Positions 17,081 through 26,124 of a DNA stretch of 64,000 nt are shown here, one piece after another. The translations under genes and the position numbers were made by a program. Position 1 is the stretch's first letter, and each line of letters starts with the position of its first letter. The notes beneath the pieces are model-generated. The model saw only the letters and a list, made by a program, of their open reading frames with translations. It was not told the origin of the DNA and ran no database searches. The stretch covers positions 62,001 through 126,000 of the forward strand of contig NZ_VTPY01000007.1 in assembly GCF_008297955.1 (NCBI RefSeq), written 5' to 3'. The stretch is from Billgrantia pellis. GTDB taxonomy: Bacteria; Pseudomonadota; Gammaproteobacteria; Pseudomonadales; Halomonadaceae.

Positions 17081-17098
17081 TGTAAGAGATAACCTACA
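17081..17098. promoter_or_regulatory. GacA/UvrY-type upstream activating site
   Basis: TGTAAG-AGATAA-CCTACA matches the GacA box TGTAAG-N6-CTTACA with one mismatch. A second half-like copy, TGTAAGAAATAACC, lies at 17058-17071. Both are upstream of sRNA B on its strand, where such boxes activate rsmY/rsmZ/csrB genes in other gammaproteobacteria. Confidence 0.7.
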
Positions 17099-17219
17099 AA
17101 AAGGGATCGCTACGACGAGCCGGATGGGTTCGCAGGGACACGGAAAGGCCGCGCCCATGGCACGATGGGGCGGGGCTAGCCGAGATCGGGAACCGTGGTA
17201 GGCCGGGGGCGCGATGACG

Positions 17220-17891
17220 TCAGGTGCTGAATGGCAGTACCGCCGCGTAAACCGCAAAGTAGTGACAGGTGCTGCCGCCGAGCACGAACACGTGCCAGAT
17301 GGCGTGGTTGAAAGGGATGGCGCGAATGGCGAAAAAAATCACGCCCAAGGTGTAGGTGACGCCGCCGGCGGTGAGCAGGGCGATGCCAGTCGTGGGCAGA
17401 CGGGCGCTCATCTCGCCGCTGGCGAATACGATCAGCCAGCCCATGACAAGGTAGATCGCCACCCGCAATACCGTGAAACGGTGCGGCCAGGCGAGCTTGC
17501 AGGCAATACCCGCAAGGGCCAGGGTCCAGACGATGGCAAACAGCGTCCAGCCCGTGGGGCCGCGCATGTTGACCAGCAAGAAGGGCGTGTAGGTGCCGGC
17601 GATCAGCAGATAGATGGCGCAATGATCCAGATGCTGGAAGATGCGCTTGAGTCGCGGATGGCGAACGCCGTGGTAAAGGGTCGAGGCGGTATAGAGCAGC
17701 ACCAGGGTCACGCCGTAGAGGCTGATGCCGACAATCTTCCACGGGTCGACATGGGCGGCCACGCTGGCCAGCACCAGAAGAACGATGACGCCGGCCAGGC
17801 TCAGCGCGGCGCCTATGCCGTGGCTGATACTGTTCAGCATTTCCTCGAGAACATGGCGGCGTTGCCCGCTTGGAGCGAGGGAGTGCGGCAT
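17220..17891 (-). CDS. PAQR / hemolysin III family membrane protein
   Basis: 223 aa with seven predicted membrane helices. Family motifs are present: NSISHGIGAALSLAG near residue 20, STLYHGVRHPRLKRIFQHLDH with the metal-site residues near 75-95, and the C-terminal HAIWHVFVLGGSTCHYFAVY with two His ligands. Homologues such as YqfA are inner-membrane proteins of unclear function; the hemolysin name is historical. It lies 41 bp downstream of ribA on the same strand and may be read with it. Confidence 0.88.
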   Translation of the reverse strand: MPHSLAPSGQRRHVLEEMLNSISHGIGAALSLAGVIVLLVLASVAAHVDPWKIVGISLYGVTLVLLYTASTLYHGVRHPRLKRIFQHLDHCAIYLLIAGTYTPFLLVNMRGPTGWTLFAIVWTLALAGIACKLAWPHRFTVLRVAIYLVMGWLIVFASGEMSARLPTTGIALLTAGGVTYTLGVIFFAIRAIPFNHAIWHVFVLGGSTCHYFAVYAAVLPFST

Positions 17892-17932
17892 GGGGATCTC
17901 TTCCGTCAGGGGCGCCCCGATGCCGGTTCGGC

Positions 17933-18568
17933 TCAGGGCTTACGCTCTATATCCACATCGCCGGCCCGGGTGAAGTCGCCCAGTGCCATCATGTGGCCGA
18001 GTTTGCCTGCCTTGGTGGACAGGTACTGCTCGTTATGTGGATTGAGACCCGTGGTCAGGGGCACGCGTTCCGCAATGTCGACCCCTTCTTTGGTCAGGGC
18101 ATCAACCTTGCGCGGGTTGTTGGTCATGAGGCGCAGGCCGTTGACACCCAGGTGCTCGAGCATCGGCACGCAGAGGTCGTAACGGCGCAGGTCGGCACCG
18201 AAGCCGAGTCGCTCGTTGGCTTCCACGGTGTCGGCGCCCTGATCCTGAAGATGGTAGGCGCGAATCTTATTGAGCAGGCCGATGCCGCGCCCCTCCTGAC
18301 GCAGGTAAAGCAGTACGCCGCGTCCCTCTTCGGCGATACGCTTCAGCGCTTCCTGAAGCTGATAACCGCAATCGCAACGCATCGAGAACAGGGCATCCCC
18401 GGTCAGACACTCCGAATGCACCCGTCCGAGCACCGGCTCGCCGTCGGCTACGTTGCCTAGCGTCAGGGCGATATGATCCTTGCCGGTGGCCTCGTCCTCG
18501 AAGCCGTGCATGGTGAAGGTGGCCCAGGGGGTGGGCAGCCGGGAAGCGGCGATGAATCGAATGGTCAC
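17933..18568 (-). CDS. ribA: GTP cyclohydrolase II
   Basis: 211 aa, close to the E. coli RibA length, converting GTP to the diaminopyrimidine precursor of riboflavin plus formate. Zinc-binding Cys54, Cys65 and Cys67 are visible in [17 protein letters not shown], and the GTP-binding and catalytic stretch [19 protein letters not shown] follows. [13 protein letters not shown] is the conserved C-terminal motif. This is the stand-alone form, not fused to RibB. Confidence 0.95.
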   Translation of the reverse strand: MTIRFIAASRLPTPWATFTMHGFEDEATGKDHIALTLGNVADGEPVLGRVHSECLTGDALFSMRCDCGYQLQEALKRIAEEGRGVLLYLRQEGRGIGLLNKIRAYHLQDQGADTVEANERLGFGADLRRYDLCVPMLEHLGVNGLRLMTNNPRKVDALTKEGVDIAERVPLTTGLNPHNEQYLSTKAGKLGHMMALGDFTRAGDVDIERKP

Positions 18569-18753
18569 GGGGTACCTCGGTCAGACCACGGCGATGCCGG
18601 AAGTGAAGCTGCCATTCTAGCAGGAACGTGGCCCGTGCTCACGGGCATGACCGGGAGGTGCAGGCAGCACGCTGCGTTTCACTTGGCCAGGGTCAAGCCG
18701 CGTGAAAAATGATGCGCTACAATGGACCGACATTTCCTGTGGAAGATGCCTGC

Positions 18754-19836
18754 ATGGATCTCAAGAACGATCGCTTCCTGCGCGCCCTGATGCGTCAGCC
18801 GGTGGACCGCACCCCGGTATGGATGATGCGTCAGGCGGGCCGCTACCTGCCCGAGTACCGCGCCACCCGCGCCGATGCCGGCAATTTCATGGACCTGTGT
18901 CGCAATCACGACCTGGCCTGCGAGGTGACGCTGCAACCGCTGGAGCGCTATCCGCTCGACGCTGCGATCCTGTTCTCCGACATCCTTACCATTCCCGATG
19001 CCATGGGGCTGGGACTCTATTTCGAGACGGGCGAGGGGCCCAAGTTTCGCAAGACGGTGCGCAGCATAGAGGATGTCGAGGCGCTCGAGGCGCCGGACGC
19101 CGAGCGCGACCTCGACTACGTGATGCGCGCCGTGTCCACTATTCGCCGCGAGCTGAACGGGCGTGTGCCGCTGATCGGCTTCTCGGGCAGTCCCTGGACG
19201 CTGGCGACCTATATGGTGGAAGGGGGCTCCAGCAAGGACTTCCGTCACGTGAAGACCATGCTCTACGACAAGCCCGATACCATGCACCAGCTGCTCGATG
19301 TGCTGGCCCAGGCGGTGACCGATTACCTGAATGCGCAGATTCGGGCCGGCGCCCAGGCGGTGCAGATCTTCGATACCTGGGGCGGCGCACTCTCCACGCC
19401 AGCCTATCTGGAATTTTCGCTGCGCTACATGGAGCAGATCGTCGCCGGTCTCGAGCGAGAACACGACGGGCGCCGCGTGCCGGTGATCCTTTTCACCAAG
19501 AACGGCGGTCAGTGGCTAGAGGATATCGCCCTGGCCGGCCCCGACGCCGTGGGCCTGGACTGGACCACCGAACTGTCCGATGCCCGTGCGAGGGTGGGGC
19601 ACAAGGTGGCGCTGCAGGGCAATCTCGACCCCAACGTACTGTTCGCCCGCCCGGCGGCCATTCGCGCTGAGGTGGGGCGCATCCTCGACAGCTACGGTCA
19701 CGGCCCCGGGCACGTGTTCAACCTGGGCCATGGCATCAGCCAGTTTACCGACCCGGACAGCGTCACCGCCTTCATGGAGGCGCTGCATGAGCTGAGCCCG
19801 CGCTACCATCGCACCATCCAGTACCAGAATGCCTGA
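18754..19836 (+). CDS. hemE: Uroporphyrinogen decarboxylase
   Basis: 360 aa; decarboxylates uroporphyrinogen III to coproporphyrinogen III in haem synthesis. Signature [16 protein letters not shown] near residue 21 with the substrate-anchoring Arg, [14 protein letters not shown] near 80 with the catalytic Asp, and [16 protein letters not shown] near 150. ATG 18754 was chosen (GGAAGA 7 nt upstream, [12 protein letters not shown] start); an upstream in-frame ATG at 18709 lacks family support. The last codons overlap the VanZ-like gene. Confidence 0.96.
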   Translation: MDLKNDRFLRALMRQPVDRTPVWMMRQAGRYLPEYRATRADAGNFMDLCRNHDLACEVTLQPLERYPLDAAILFSDILTIPDAMGLGLYFETGEGPKFRKTVRSIEDVEALEAPDAERDLDYVMRAVSTIRRELNGRVPLIGFSGSPWTLATYMVEGGSSKDFRHVKTMLYDKPDTMHQLLDVLAQAVTDYLNAQIRAGAQAVQIFDTWGGALSTPAYLEFSLRYMEQIVAGLEREHDGRRVPVILFTKNGGQWLEDIALAGPDAVGLDWTTELSDARARVGHKVALQGNLDPNVLFARPAAIRAEVGRILDSYGHGPGHVFNLGHGISQFTDPDSVTAFMEALHELSPRYHRTIQYQNA

Positions 19837-20200
19837 CGGCGTACGGCATCGGCGTTGGCACGATCGACATCGCCTGTGGGCGGTGTTGGCCGTTCTGGCG
19901 GCGCTCGCGATCGCCGGCGGCAGTCTAACGCCGGGCGACGAGATGCCCAGCCAAATACCATGGGACAAGGCCAACCACTTTCTCGGCTATGCCGGGTTGG
20001 CCGGCTTGATGGGGCTAGCCGGTGTACGCCCACCTTGGGCCTTTCTCGCGGCGACGCTCTACGGTATCGCCATCGAGTACTTGCAGATCTCGGTACCGGG
20101 CCGTAGCGGTGGAGATTGGTTCGATATCCTCGCCAATGGCCTGGGAGCCGCGACGGCATCCCTGCTATGGGGATGGCGGACGGCGCGCCGCCGGGAGTAG
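19829..20200 (+). CDS. VanZ-like family membrane protein
   Basis: 123 aa with three to four hydrophobic segments. The motif [19 protein letters not shown] and the later [20 protein letters not shown] with [14 protein letters not shown] match small VanZ-domain proteins. It overlaps hemE by 8 bp, so translation is coupled. Function unknown. Confidence 0.8.
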   Translation: MPDGVRHRRWHDRHRLWAVLAVLAALAIAGGSLTPGDEMPSQIPWDKANHFLGYAGLAGLMGLAGVRPPWAFLAATLYGIAIEYLQISVPGRSGGDWFDILANGLGAATASLLWGWRTARRRE

Positions 20201-20240
20201 CGTCCCTTTGGAAGCGACGTGGTGCTTCATAGGGTTCGAC

Positions 20241-20282
20241 ACGACGGCGCCCCGTCACCGCAAGGTGGCGGGGCGCCGTCGT
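20241..20282. terminator. Long hairpin between convergent genes
   Basis: A 19-bp stem with one G-U pair closes a GCAA tetraloop between the convergent VanZ-like and cyclophilin genes. It lacks a long T run on either side, so it may act as a bidirectional or factor-assisted terminator, or protect mRNA ends. Confidence 0.6.
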
Positions 20283-20296
20283 TCAAGGGCGAGGGT

Positions 20297-20866
20297 TCAC
20301 TGGATCTCGGCACGCTCGATGATCACCGCTTCGCGCGGCACGTCCTGGAAGGGCCCGCGGCTGCTGGTGGGCACGCGTTTGATGGCGTCGACCACCTCCA
20401 TGCCCTCCACCACGCGGCCAAACACGGCGTAGCCCCAGGCCTGGCCGGAGTGGGTGCCCTGATGGTCGAGGAAGCGGTTGTCATTGACGTTGATGAAGAA
20501 CTGCGAGGTGGCCGAATGTGGGGCGCCGGTGCGCGCCATGGCCAGTGTGCCGCGCTCGTTGCGCAGGCCGTTGTCGGCTTCGTTGGTGATCGGATCGCGG
20601 GTGGGCTTCTGGCGGAAGTCTTCGTCAAAGCCGCCGCCCTGGATCATGAAGCCGTCGATCACACGGTGGAACAGGGTGCCGTCGTAATGGCCCTCCTGCA
20701 CGTAGGTGAGGAAATTGTTGACGCTCTCGGGGGCCTGTTCCTGAAACAGCTCGATGCCGATGGGACCATGGTTGGTGTGAAACACCACATCGGTGGCGTG
20801 GGCACTGGCGGCGGCCAGCGGCAGGCAGACGGCGGTCAGAAGGATCAGTAGGGTTCGTTTCAGCAC
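20297..20866 (-). CDS. ppiA: Periplasmic peptidyl-prolyl cis-trans isomerase (cyclophilin)
   Basis: 189 aa with a signal peptide (residues 1-24, [20 protein letters not shown]). The cyclophilin fold follows with [15 protein letters not shown] (catalytic Arg), [20 protein letters not shown] and [12 protein letters not shown]. The size and signal fit PpiA, which speeds proline isomerisation during folding of exported proteins. Confidence 0.9.
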   Translation of the reverse strand: MLKRTLLILLTAVCLPLAAASAHATDVVFHTNHGPIGIELFQEQAPESVNNFLTYVQEGHYDGTLFHRVIDGFMIQGGGFDEDFRQKPTRDPITNEADNGLRNERGTLAMARTGAPHSATSQFFINVNDNRFLDHQGTHSGQAWGYAVFGRVVEGMEVVDAIKRVPTSSRGPFQDVPREAVIIERAEIQ

Positions 20867-20991
20867 GAGGGGCTCCTGTAGGGCGGAATCGGTGTGTTGT
20901 AAACATGTGTGTCTAGCTTACGACTGCCGGCGTCCGGCTTCCAGACGGGGCGCCTCGCGATCGAGCGCGACATCCCGCCGCGCCAGTGAGG

Positions 20992-21005
20992 TTGATCCAG
21001 ATCAG
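20992..21005. promoter_or_regulatory. FNR/DNR-type box before ccmF
   Basis: TTGATCCAGATCAG matches TTGAT-N4-ATCAA at 9 of 10 positions. It lies 155 bp before ccmF and 126 bp before the divergent ppiA, and is more likely to serve the cytochrome-maturation operon. Confidence 0.6.
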
Positions 21006-21159
21006 AAGGGGGGTCACTAAGAAAGTCTCCATATGGCGTTTATGCGCCACTCGGCGGACCATGCCAACAGGTCGGCCGTTCAGCTCGCCATCGGCGACAT
21101 CATCGCCGCGGCCACGGCATCGTTCGTGTCGGCGTTTGCCGACGAGGAGATAGCAGTCC

Positions 21160-23163
21160 ATGGTGGCGGAACTCGGAAACTTTGCCCTGATCCTGGCCTT
21201 GTGTCTGGCAATAACCCAGAGCGTGCTGCCGTGGCTCGGCGCCTGGCTCGGCGATGCGCGGCTGATGCGCAGCGGTCGTTTCCTGGCCACCGGGCAGTGC
21301 GTCTTCCTCGCGCTGGCTTTCGCGATTCTGGTCTGGGCCTTCGCCGTCGACGACTTCACCGTGCGCTACGTCGCCAGCCACTCCAGCGCCGACCAGCCGC
21401 TGATCTACAAGCTGACCGCCGCCTGGGGCGGGCACGAGGGCTCGCTGCTGCTGTGGGTGTTCCTGCTCGGTGCCTGGGGCTTCGCCGTGACACTGTTCAG
21501 CCGCTCGCTGCCGCGGGAGGTGGTGGCCCGGGTGCTGGCCGTGCTGGGCATGGTTTCGGCTGGCTTTGTCGCCTTCACCGTGTTCACCTCGAATCCTTTC
21601 GAGCGAGTCGTCCCCGCCCCCATGCAGGGGCGCGGCATGAATCCGCTGCTGCAGGATCCGGGCATGATCCTGCACCCGCCGCTGCTCTACATGGGCTACG
21701 TGGGCACCGCGGTGATCTTCGCCTTCGCCATCGCGGCACTGCTGGGCGGCCGGCTCGATGCCGCCTGGGCGCGCTGGTCGCGCCCCTGGACCACGGCGGC
21801 CTGGGTATTCCTCACCCTGGGCATCACGGTGGGGGCCTGGTGGGCCTACTACGAGTTGGGCTGGGGTGGCTGGTGGTTCTGGGACCCCGTGGAGAACGCC
21901 TCCTTCCTGCCCTGGCTGACGGCGACGGCGCTGATCCATTCGTTGGCGGTGACGGAGAAACGCGGCGGCTTCAAGGTCTGGACCCTGATGCTGGCCATCG
22001 CCACCTTTGCGCTCACCGTGCTCGGTGCCTTCATCGTGCGGTCCGGGGTGATCACCTCGGTGCACGCCTTCGCTACCGACCCCGAACGCGGGGTGTTCCT
22101 GCTTGGCATCCTGAGCCTCACTTTGCTCGGCGCGCTGTCGGTCTACACCTGGCGGGCGCCGAAGGTGGGGCTCGGCGGAGCCTTCACCGGGTACTCGCGC
22201 GAGTCGTTGCTGCTGGCCAACAACGTGCTGCTGGCGGTGGCCTGCATGGCGGTCTTCGTCGGCACGCTCTACCCGCTGGCGCTGGACGCCTTCGGCCTGG
22301 GCAAGATCTCGGTGGGCCCGCCCTACTTCGAGACTGTCTTCGCCCCGTTGATGCTGCCGCTCTTGCTGCTGGTCGGCCTGGGACCGTCGGTGGCCTGGAA
22401 GCAGGCCAGCCCCGGCGACACCGTCCGCCAGCTGCGCTGGGCCTGCGTCGCCAGCGTACTTGCCGGCGGGCTCTGGCCGCTGGCCCTGGGGACCTGGCAG
22501 CCGTTGACCGCGCTTTCGCTGATGCTCGCCGTCTGGGTCGTGCTGACGGCCCTGCTCGACGTGCGTAGGCGGTTGGGCTCCGCGCGACAGCCGTGGCCGA
22601 CCCGGCTCAGGCGGGTTCTGCGCCCGAGTTTTCTCGGCATGCACCTGGCGCACATGGGGCTGGCGCTGGTGGTGGTGGCGATCGCCATGGTCAACACGTA
22701 CGAGGTCGAGCGCGACGTGCGCCTGGCCCCGGGCGAGACCGCCTCGGCGGCAGGCTTCGACTTCACCCTGCGACGCATGGAGTCCGTACGTGGCGCCAAC
22801 TGGGAGGGCGACCAGGCGGTGGTCGAGGTTGTCCGCGAGGGGCGTCCGATCGCCCTGCTCACGCCGCAGCGGCGCTACTACGACGCCCAGCCGCGCAACC
22901 CCATGAACCAGGCCTCGCTCGACCGCTCGGCGACCCGCGACGTCTACGTCTCGCTAGGGGAGCGGCTGGAGGGGGACGCCTGGAGTTTCCGGCTCTACTA
23001 CAAGCCCTACATGGCCTGGATGTGGGGCGGGGGGCTCTTGCTGGCGCTGGGCGGGCTGCTGGCCGCTGCCGACAGGCGCTATCGTCTGGCGCGCCGACAC
23101 CGTGACGAACCGCAGGTTGCCGTGCGCCGTCACGCCACCATCGGGGAGACGATCCAGCCATGA
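21160..23163 (+). CDS. ccmF: Cytochrome c maturation haem lyase subunit CcmF
   Basis: 667 aa with about fifteen membrane helices. The tryptophan-rich haem-handling motif GWGGWWFWDPVENASFLPW is near residue 240, and conserved periplasmic histidines flank it (GGHEGSLLLWV near 95, ILHPPLLYMGYVG near 170, SVHAFATDP near 300). CcmF takes haem from holo-CcmE and, with CcmH, attaches it to apocytochromes. ATG 21160 has GAGGAG about 8 nt upstream. First gene of ccmFGHI; ccmABCDE are not in this window. Confidence 0.95.
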   Translation: MVAELGNFALILALCLAITQSVLPWLGAWLGDARLMRSGRFLATGQCVFLALAFAILVWAFAVDDFTVRYVASHSSADQPLIYKLTAAWGGHEGSLLLWVFLLGAWGFAVTLFSRSLPREVVARVLAVLGMVSAGFVAFTVFTSNPFERVVPAPMQGRGMNPLLQDPGMILHPPLLYMGYVGTAVIFAFAIAALLGGRLDAAWARWSRPWTTAAWVFLTLGITVGAWWAYYELGWGGWWFWDPVENASFLPWLTATALIHSLAVTEKRGGFKVWTLMLAIATFALTVLGAFIVRSGVITSVHAFATDPERGVFLLGILSLTLLGALSVYTWRAPKVGLGGAFTGYSRESLLLANNVLLAVACMAVFVGTLYPLALDAFGLGKISVGPPYFETVFAPLMLPLLLLVGLGPSVAWKQASPGDTVRQLRWACVASVLAGGLWPLALGTWQPLTALSLMLAVWVVLTALLDVRRRLGSARQPWPTRLRRVLRPSFLGMHLAHMGLALVVVAIAMVNTYEVERDVRLAPGETASAAGFDFTLRRMESVRGANWEGDQAVVEVVREGRPIALLTPQRRYYDAQPRNPMNQASLDRSATRDVYVSLGERLEGDAWSFRLYYKPYMAWMWGGGLLLALGGLLAAADRRYRLARRHRDEPQVAVRRHATIGETIQP

Positions 23164-23711
23164 AGCCGCGTCTGATCCTGCTGCTATTGGGAGTCTCGGC
23201 CCTGCTGGGGCTGCTATTCATGGGCCTGGGTCTGAACAGCCGAGACCTGCCCTCTCCATTGGTAGGCAAGCCGGCACCACCGTTCATGCTGGAAGCGCTG
23301 GAAAATGCCGAGGTCATCCTGACCGAGCGCGACTTCATCGGCGAGGTGGCGCTGGTCAACGTCTGGGCCACATGGTGCGGCACCTGCCGTTCGGAGAAGC
23401 CGCTGCTGATGGAGCTGGCCCGCGGTGGCATTCCCATCCACGCCTTCAACTACCGCGACGAACGCGACTCGGCGCTGCGCTACCTCAACGTCAGTGACAA
23501 CCCGTACCGCACCATCGCCTACGACCCCAAGGGCGACGCCGGTATCGACTGGGGCGTCTACGCCACGCCGGAAACCTACGTGCTCGATGCCGAGGGGGTG
23601 ATCCGCTACAAGCGCATCGGCCCGCTCACCCGCCAGCTGCTGCTCGACGAGGTGCTGCCGCTGATCGAGACCCTGCGCGCCGGCGAAGCCAGGAGGATGG
23701 CGCAATCATGA
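23160..23711 (+). CDS. ccmG: Thiol:disulfide interchange protein CcmG/DsbE
   Basis: 183 aa, an inner-membrane anchored thioredoxin-fold protein (helix at residues 4-24). The redox motif is WCGTC in NVWATWCGTCRSEKPLL, where CcmG proteins more often have WCPTC or WCVPC. The typical TPETYVLDAEGVIRYKRIG with the cis-proline follows. It reduces apocytochrome or CcmH thiols before haem ligation. It overlaps ccmF and ccmH by 4 bp each. Confidence 0.93.
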   Translation: MKPRLILLLLGVSALLGLLFMGLGLNSRDLPSPLVGKPAPPFMLEALENAEVILTERDFIGEVALVNVWATWCGTCRSEKPLLMELARGGIPIHAFNYRDERDSALRYLNVSDNPYRTIAYDPKGDAGIDWGVYATPETYVLDAEGVIRYKRIGPLTRQLLLDEVLPLIETLRAGEARRMAQS

Positions 23712-24214
23712 AACCACGCATCCCCCTCATTCGACGCGCTCTGAGCCTGTGGCTGCTGGCCGCCTGGCTTCCCGCGGGGTCGGTCATGGGGTTGGCGATC
23801 GGCGAGCCGCTGACGTTCACCCGCGAGGCGCATCAACGCCAGTACGACATCCTGGTGCGTGAGCTGCGCTGCACGGTGTGCCAGAGCGAGGCCATTCACG
23901 AATCCAACGCCGAACTGGCCGCCGACATGCGTCGCCGGGTCTACGAGATGACGCTGGCCGGGCACGACGCCGGGGCCATCATCGAGTTCATGGTGCAGCG
24001 CTATGGCGACTACGTGCGCTACCGGCCGCCGCTGCAAGCCAACACCTGGTTGCTATGGGCCAGCCCCTTCCTGCTGGCGCTGTTCGGCGCCTTGGCCTGG
24101 TGGCGAAGCGTCGCCGTGCGACGGCGCATGCCCCCGGCACCGGTCTTCACCGGACAGGAGCGCGCCCTGCTTGAGCGGCTGCGCCGCGAAAGCGGTGGCG
24201 GGAGGTTGCCGTGA
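23708..24214 (+). CDS. ccmH: Cytochrome c maturation protein CcmH
   Basis: 168 aa. A signal or anchor helix (about 10-28) precedes the periplasmic helical bundle with the redox pair in LRCTVCQSEAIHESNAELA, then MVQRYGDYVRYRPPLQANTW and a C-terminal membrane helix. It acts with CcmF and CcmG in presenting reduced CXXCH motifs. It corresponds to the N-terminal half of E. coli CcmH; the TPR half is encoded by the next gene. Confidence 0.93.
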   Translation: MKPRIPLIRRALSLWLLAAWLPAGSVMGLAIGEPLTFTREAHQRQYDILVRELRCTVCQSEAIHESNAELAADMRRRVYEMTLAGHDAGAIIEFMVQRYGDYVRYRPPLQANTWLLWASPFLLALFGALAWWRSVAVRRRMPPAPVFTGQERALLERLRRESGGGRLP

Positions 24215-25092
24215 ACGGAGGGTTTCTCTTGCTGGCACTGGCGCTGTGCCTGATGGCGCTGGCCTTCGTCGTTATCCCGCTGCTGCATGCGCCGCCCGAT
24301 GCCGCGTCGCTAGACGGGCGGGCGCCACCCTTGGCGATGCATCGAGAGCGGTTGGATGAGCTCGACCGGGATCTGGCCGCCGGCACCCTGACCCGGGCCC
24401 AGCACGCGACGGCGCTGGCTGAACTCGAGCGCGAGCTGCTCGACACCATCGTCGTCGCCCCCGTCTTGCGCAGGCGCGTTGGGCGGCATGCTTCCTCCAT
24501 CGCTGCCTTCACCAGCGTGGTTGTGCTGCCGTTTCTGGCCGTCAGTATCTATTTGACGGTCGGCCATGCCGAGGAGGTGTTTGCCACCCAGGCGTCTGCG
24601 GGTACGCCAGCGCCACTTTTCGAAGCCGAGCCGCCTTCCGAGGCGGCGTTGCGACGTGAGTTCGAGCACTTGGCGCAGCAGCTTCAAGGACGTCTGGCCC
24701 GGGAGCCGAACGATCTCGAGAGCTGGGTGCTGCTGGGTCGCACCCTGGTCTTCTTGAACGACCTGATAGCCGCGGAGCGAGCCTTCCGCGAGGCCATGGT
24801 CCATGGCGGCGAGCGCAATCCCGACTTGTTGGCGCGCTATGCGGACGTTCTGGCCGAACGGCAGGGCAGCCTGACCGGCGAGCCCCAACGCCTGATCGAG
24901 CGCGCCCTGGCCATCGACCCCGAACACGTCCAAGGGCTATGGCTGGCGGGCTCCCTGGCCGTCCAACTGGCGGACGAAGCCGCGGCCCGGGGCTACTGGC
25001 AGCGCCTGCTCGGCGTGCTGCCGCCGGATTCGCGCGAGGCCGAGGCGATCCGCGGCAATCTGGCGCAGCTGGACCGGGCGGCAGCCGAATGA
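24211..25092 (+). CDS. ccmI: Cytochrome c maturation chaperone CcmI
   Basis: 293 aa. Two membrane helices (about 5-25 and 95-115) enclose a loop with RERLDELDRDLAAGTLTRAQ, and a periplasmic TPR region follows (LESWVLLGRTLVFLNDLIAA, AERAFREA). CcmI holds apocytochrome C termini for the CcmFH complex. It overlaps ccmH by 4 bp and is followed after 25 bp by the DNR-type regulator gene, probably in the same transcript. Confidence 0.88.
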   Translation: MNGGFLLLALALCLMALAFVVIPLLHAPPDAASLDGRAPPLAMHRERLDELDRDLAAGTLTRAQHATALAELERELLDTIVVAPVLRRRVGRHASSIAAFTSVVVLPFLAVSIYLTVGHAEEVFATQASAGTPAPLFEAEPPSEAALRREFEHLAQQLQGRLAREPNDLESWVLLGRTLVFLNDLIAAERAFREAMVHGGERNPDLLARYADVLAERQGSLTGEPQRLIERALAIDPEHVQGLWLAGSLAVQLADEAAARGYWQRLLGVLPPDSREAEAIRGNLAQLDRAAAE

Positions 25093-25117
25093 GACGCGTC
25101 ACAGAAGGAGGCATCGA

Positions 25118-25870
25118 ATGACATCGCCGCTGAGCCGTGAGGCCCTGCAGGCCGTACGCCAGGTACCACTGTTCGCCGGGCTCGAAAGCGAGACCCTGGC
25201 GCTGCTCACCGAGGGTGCCCTGGAGCGCCGCTATCGCCGAGGAACGCAGCTGTTCCGCAGGGGCGAGCCGGCGGATCGCTTCTACGTGGTGCTGGGCGGC
25301 TGGGTCAAGCTGTTCCGAGAGAGCCCCGATGGCAATGAGTGCATGGTGGGGTTATTCACCCGCGGTGAATCCTTCGCCGAGGCGGCGATGTTCGACCGGC
25401 TGGGGTTTCCGGTCAATGCGGCGGTGGTCGAGGAGGCCCGGCTGCTGCTCTTTCCCGCCGAGCACTTTCTCACCACCCTGGAGCGCCATCACGGCCTGGC
25501 GCTCAACATGCTCGCCAACCTCTCTGGCATGCTGCGCTCGCTGGTGCGCCAGCTCGACCAGCTCACGCTGCAGCCCACCTACCAGCGCCTGGCGGCCTTC
25601 ATCGTCTCGCTGTGCCCCGACGAGAATGGCCCGATCAGTGTCTGCCTCCCCTGCGACAAGCTGCTCATCGCCGGTCGGCTGGGCATGAAGCCCGAGAGCT
25701 TCTCGCGGGCGCTGGCGCGGCTACGCGAGGTCGGCGTCAGTTGCGAACGCAATTTCGTCCATGTCGAAGACGTCGCCGGTCTGCGGCGCTTTGCCAATGC
25801 CACCGACGAAGCGGTCGTTGCCCCCCTCAGTGGCGTCATGCCGGCCGCTGGCCTGCGTCCCTGCCGCTGA
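25118..25870 (+). CDS. dnr: Crp/Fnr-family regulator, DNR-like
   Basis: 250 aa. The cyclic-nucleotide-like sensor domain spans about 15-140 (FRRGEPADRFYVVLGGWVKL, NECMVGLFTRGESFAEAAMF), a long dimer helix follows (LLRQLDQLTLQPTYQRLAAF region), and the recognition helix KPESFSRALARLREVG carries the E-x-x-S-R pattern of FNR/DNR proteins that read TTGAT-N4-ATCAA. The N-terminal cysteine cluster of oxygen-sensing FNR/ANR is absent, so this fits haem-dependent NO-sensing DNR/NnrR. It sits just before nirS, whose upstream region has two matching boxes. Confidence 0.85.
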   Translation: MTSPLSREALQAVRQVPLFAGLESETLALLTEGALERRYRRGTQLFRRGEPADRFYVVLGGWVKLFRESPDGNECMVGLFTRGESFAEAAMFDRLGFPVNAAVVEEARLLLFPAEHFLTTLERHHGLALNMLANLSGMLRSLVRQLDQLTLQPTYQRLAAFIVSLCPDENGPISVCLPCDKLLIAGRLGMKPESFSRALARLREVGVSCERNFVHVEDVAGLRRFANATDEAVVAPLSGVMPAAGLRPCR

Positions 25871-25943
25871 CCCACCGGCTATCCCTTCCTACGCCACGCC
25901 GCGGCCCGTGCCAATGGGGCGCGGCGCTTTACTCGAAACTCTT

Positions 25944-25957
25944 GTGACATAAGTCAA
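25944..25957. promoter_or_regulatory. FNR/DNR-type box 1 before nirS
   Basis: GTGACATAAGTCAA matches TTGAC-N4-GTCAA at 9 of 10 positions. It is about 170 bp before the nirS start, 16 bp upstream of a second, perfect box. Confidence 0.5.
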
Positions 25958-25973
25958 CTCCTGGATGCATCAA

Positions 25974-25987
25974 TTGACAATGGTCAA
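25974..25987. promoter_or_regulatory. FNR/DNR-type box 2 before nirS
   Basis: TTGACAATGGTCAA is a perfect TTGAC-N4-GTCAA palindrome, a DNR/FNR site form. The adjacent dnr gene product is the likely activator. Confidence 0.7.
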
Positions 25988-26124
25988 GTGAGGCGAAAGG
26001 CAAAGCTGCTCTACTGGCCCCAGGTGGGGGGTGGCTGAGAGCCATGGTCGCTGAGCGCAGAAGAAAAGGTCATGTCGGGCACCCGCCAGCCACTACCCGA
26101 AGGGGAAACCAAGCGAGGCACGTT

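Noticed and set aside
21100-22653. 517-codon minus-strand and 511-codon plus-strand frames overlapping ccmF
   Set aside because: Low-complexity Arg/Gln/Gly-rich composition with no motif; ccmF is unmistakable.
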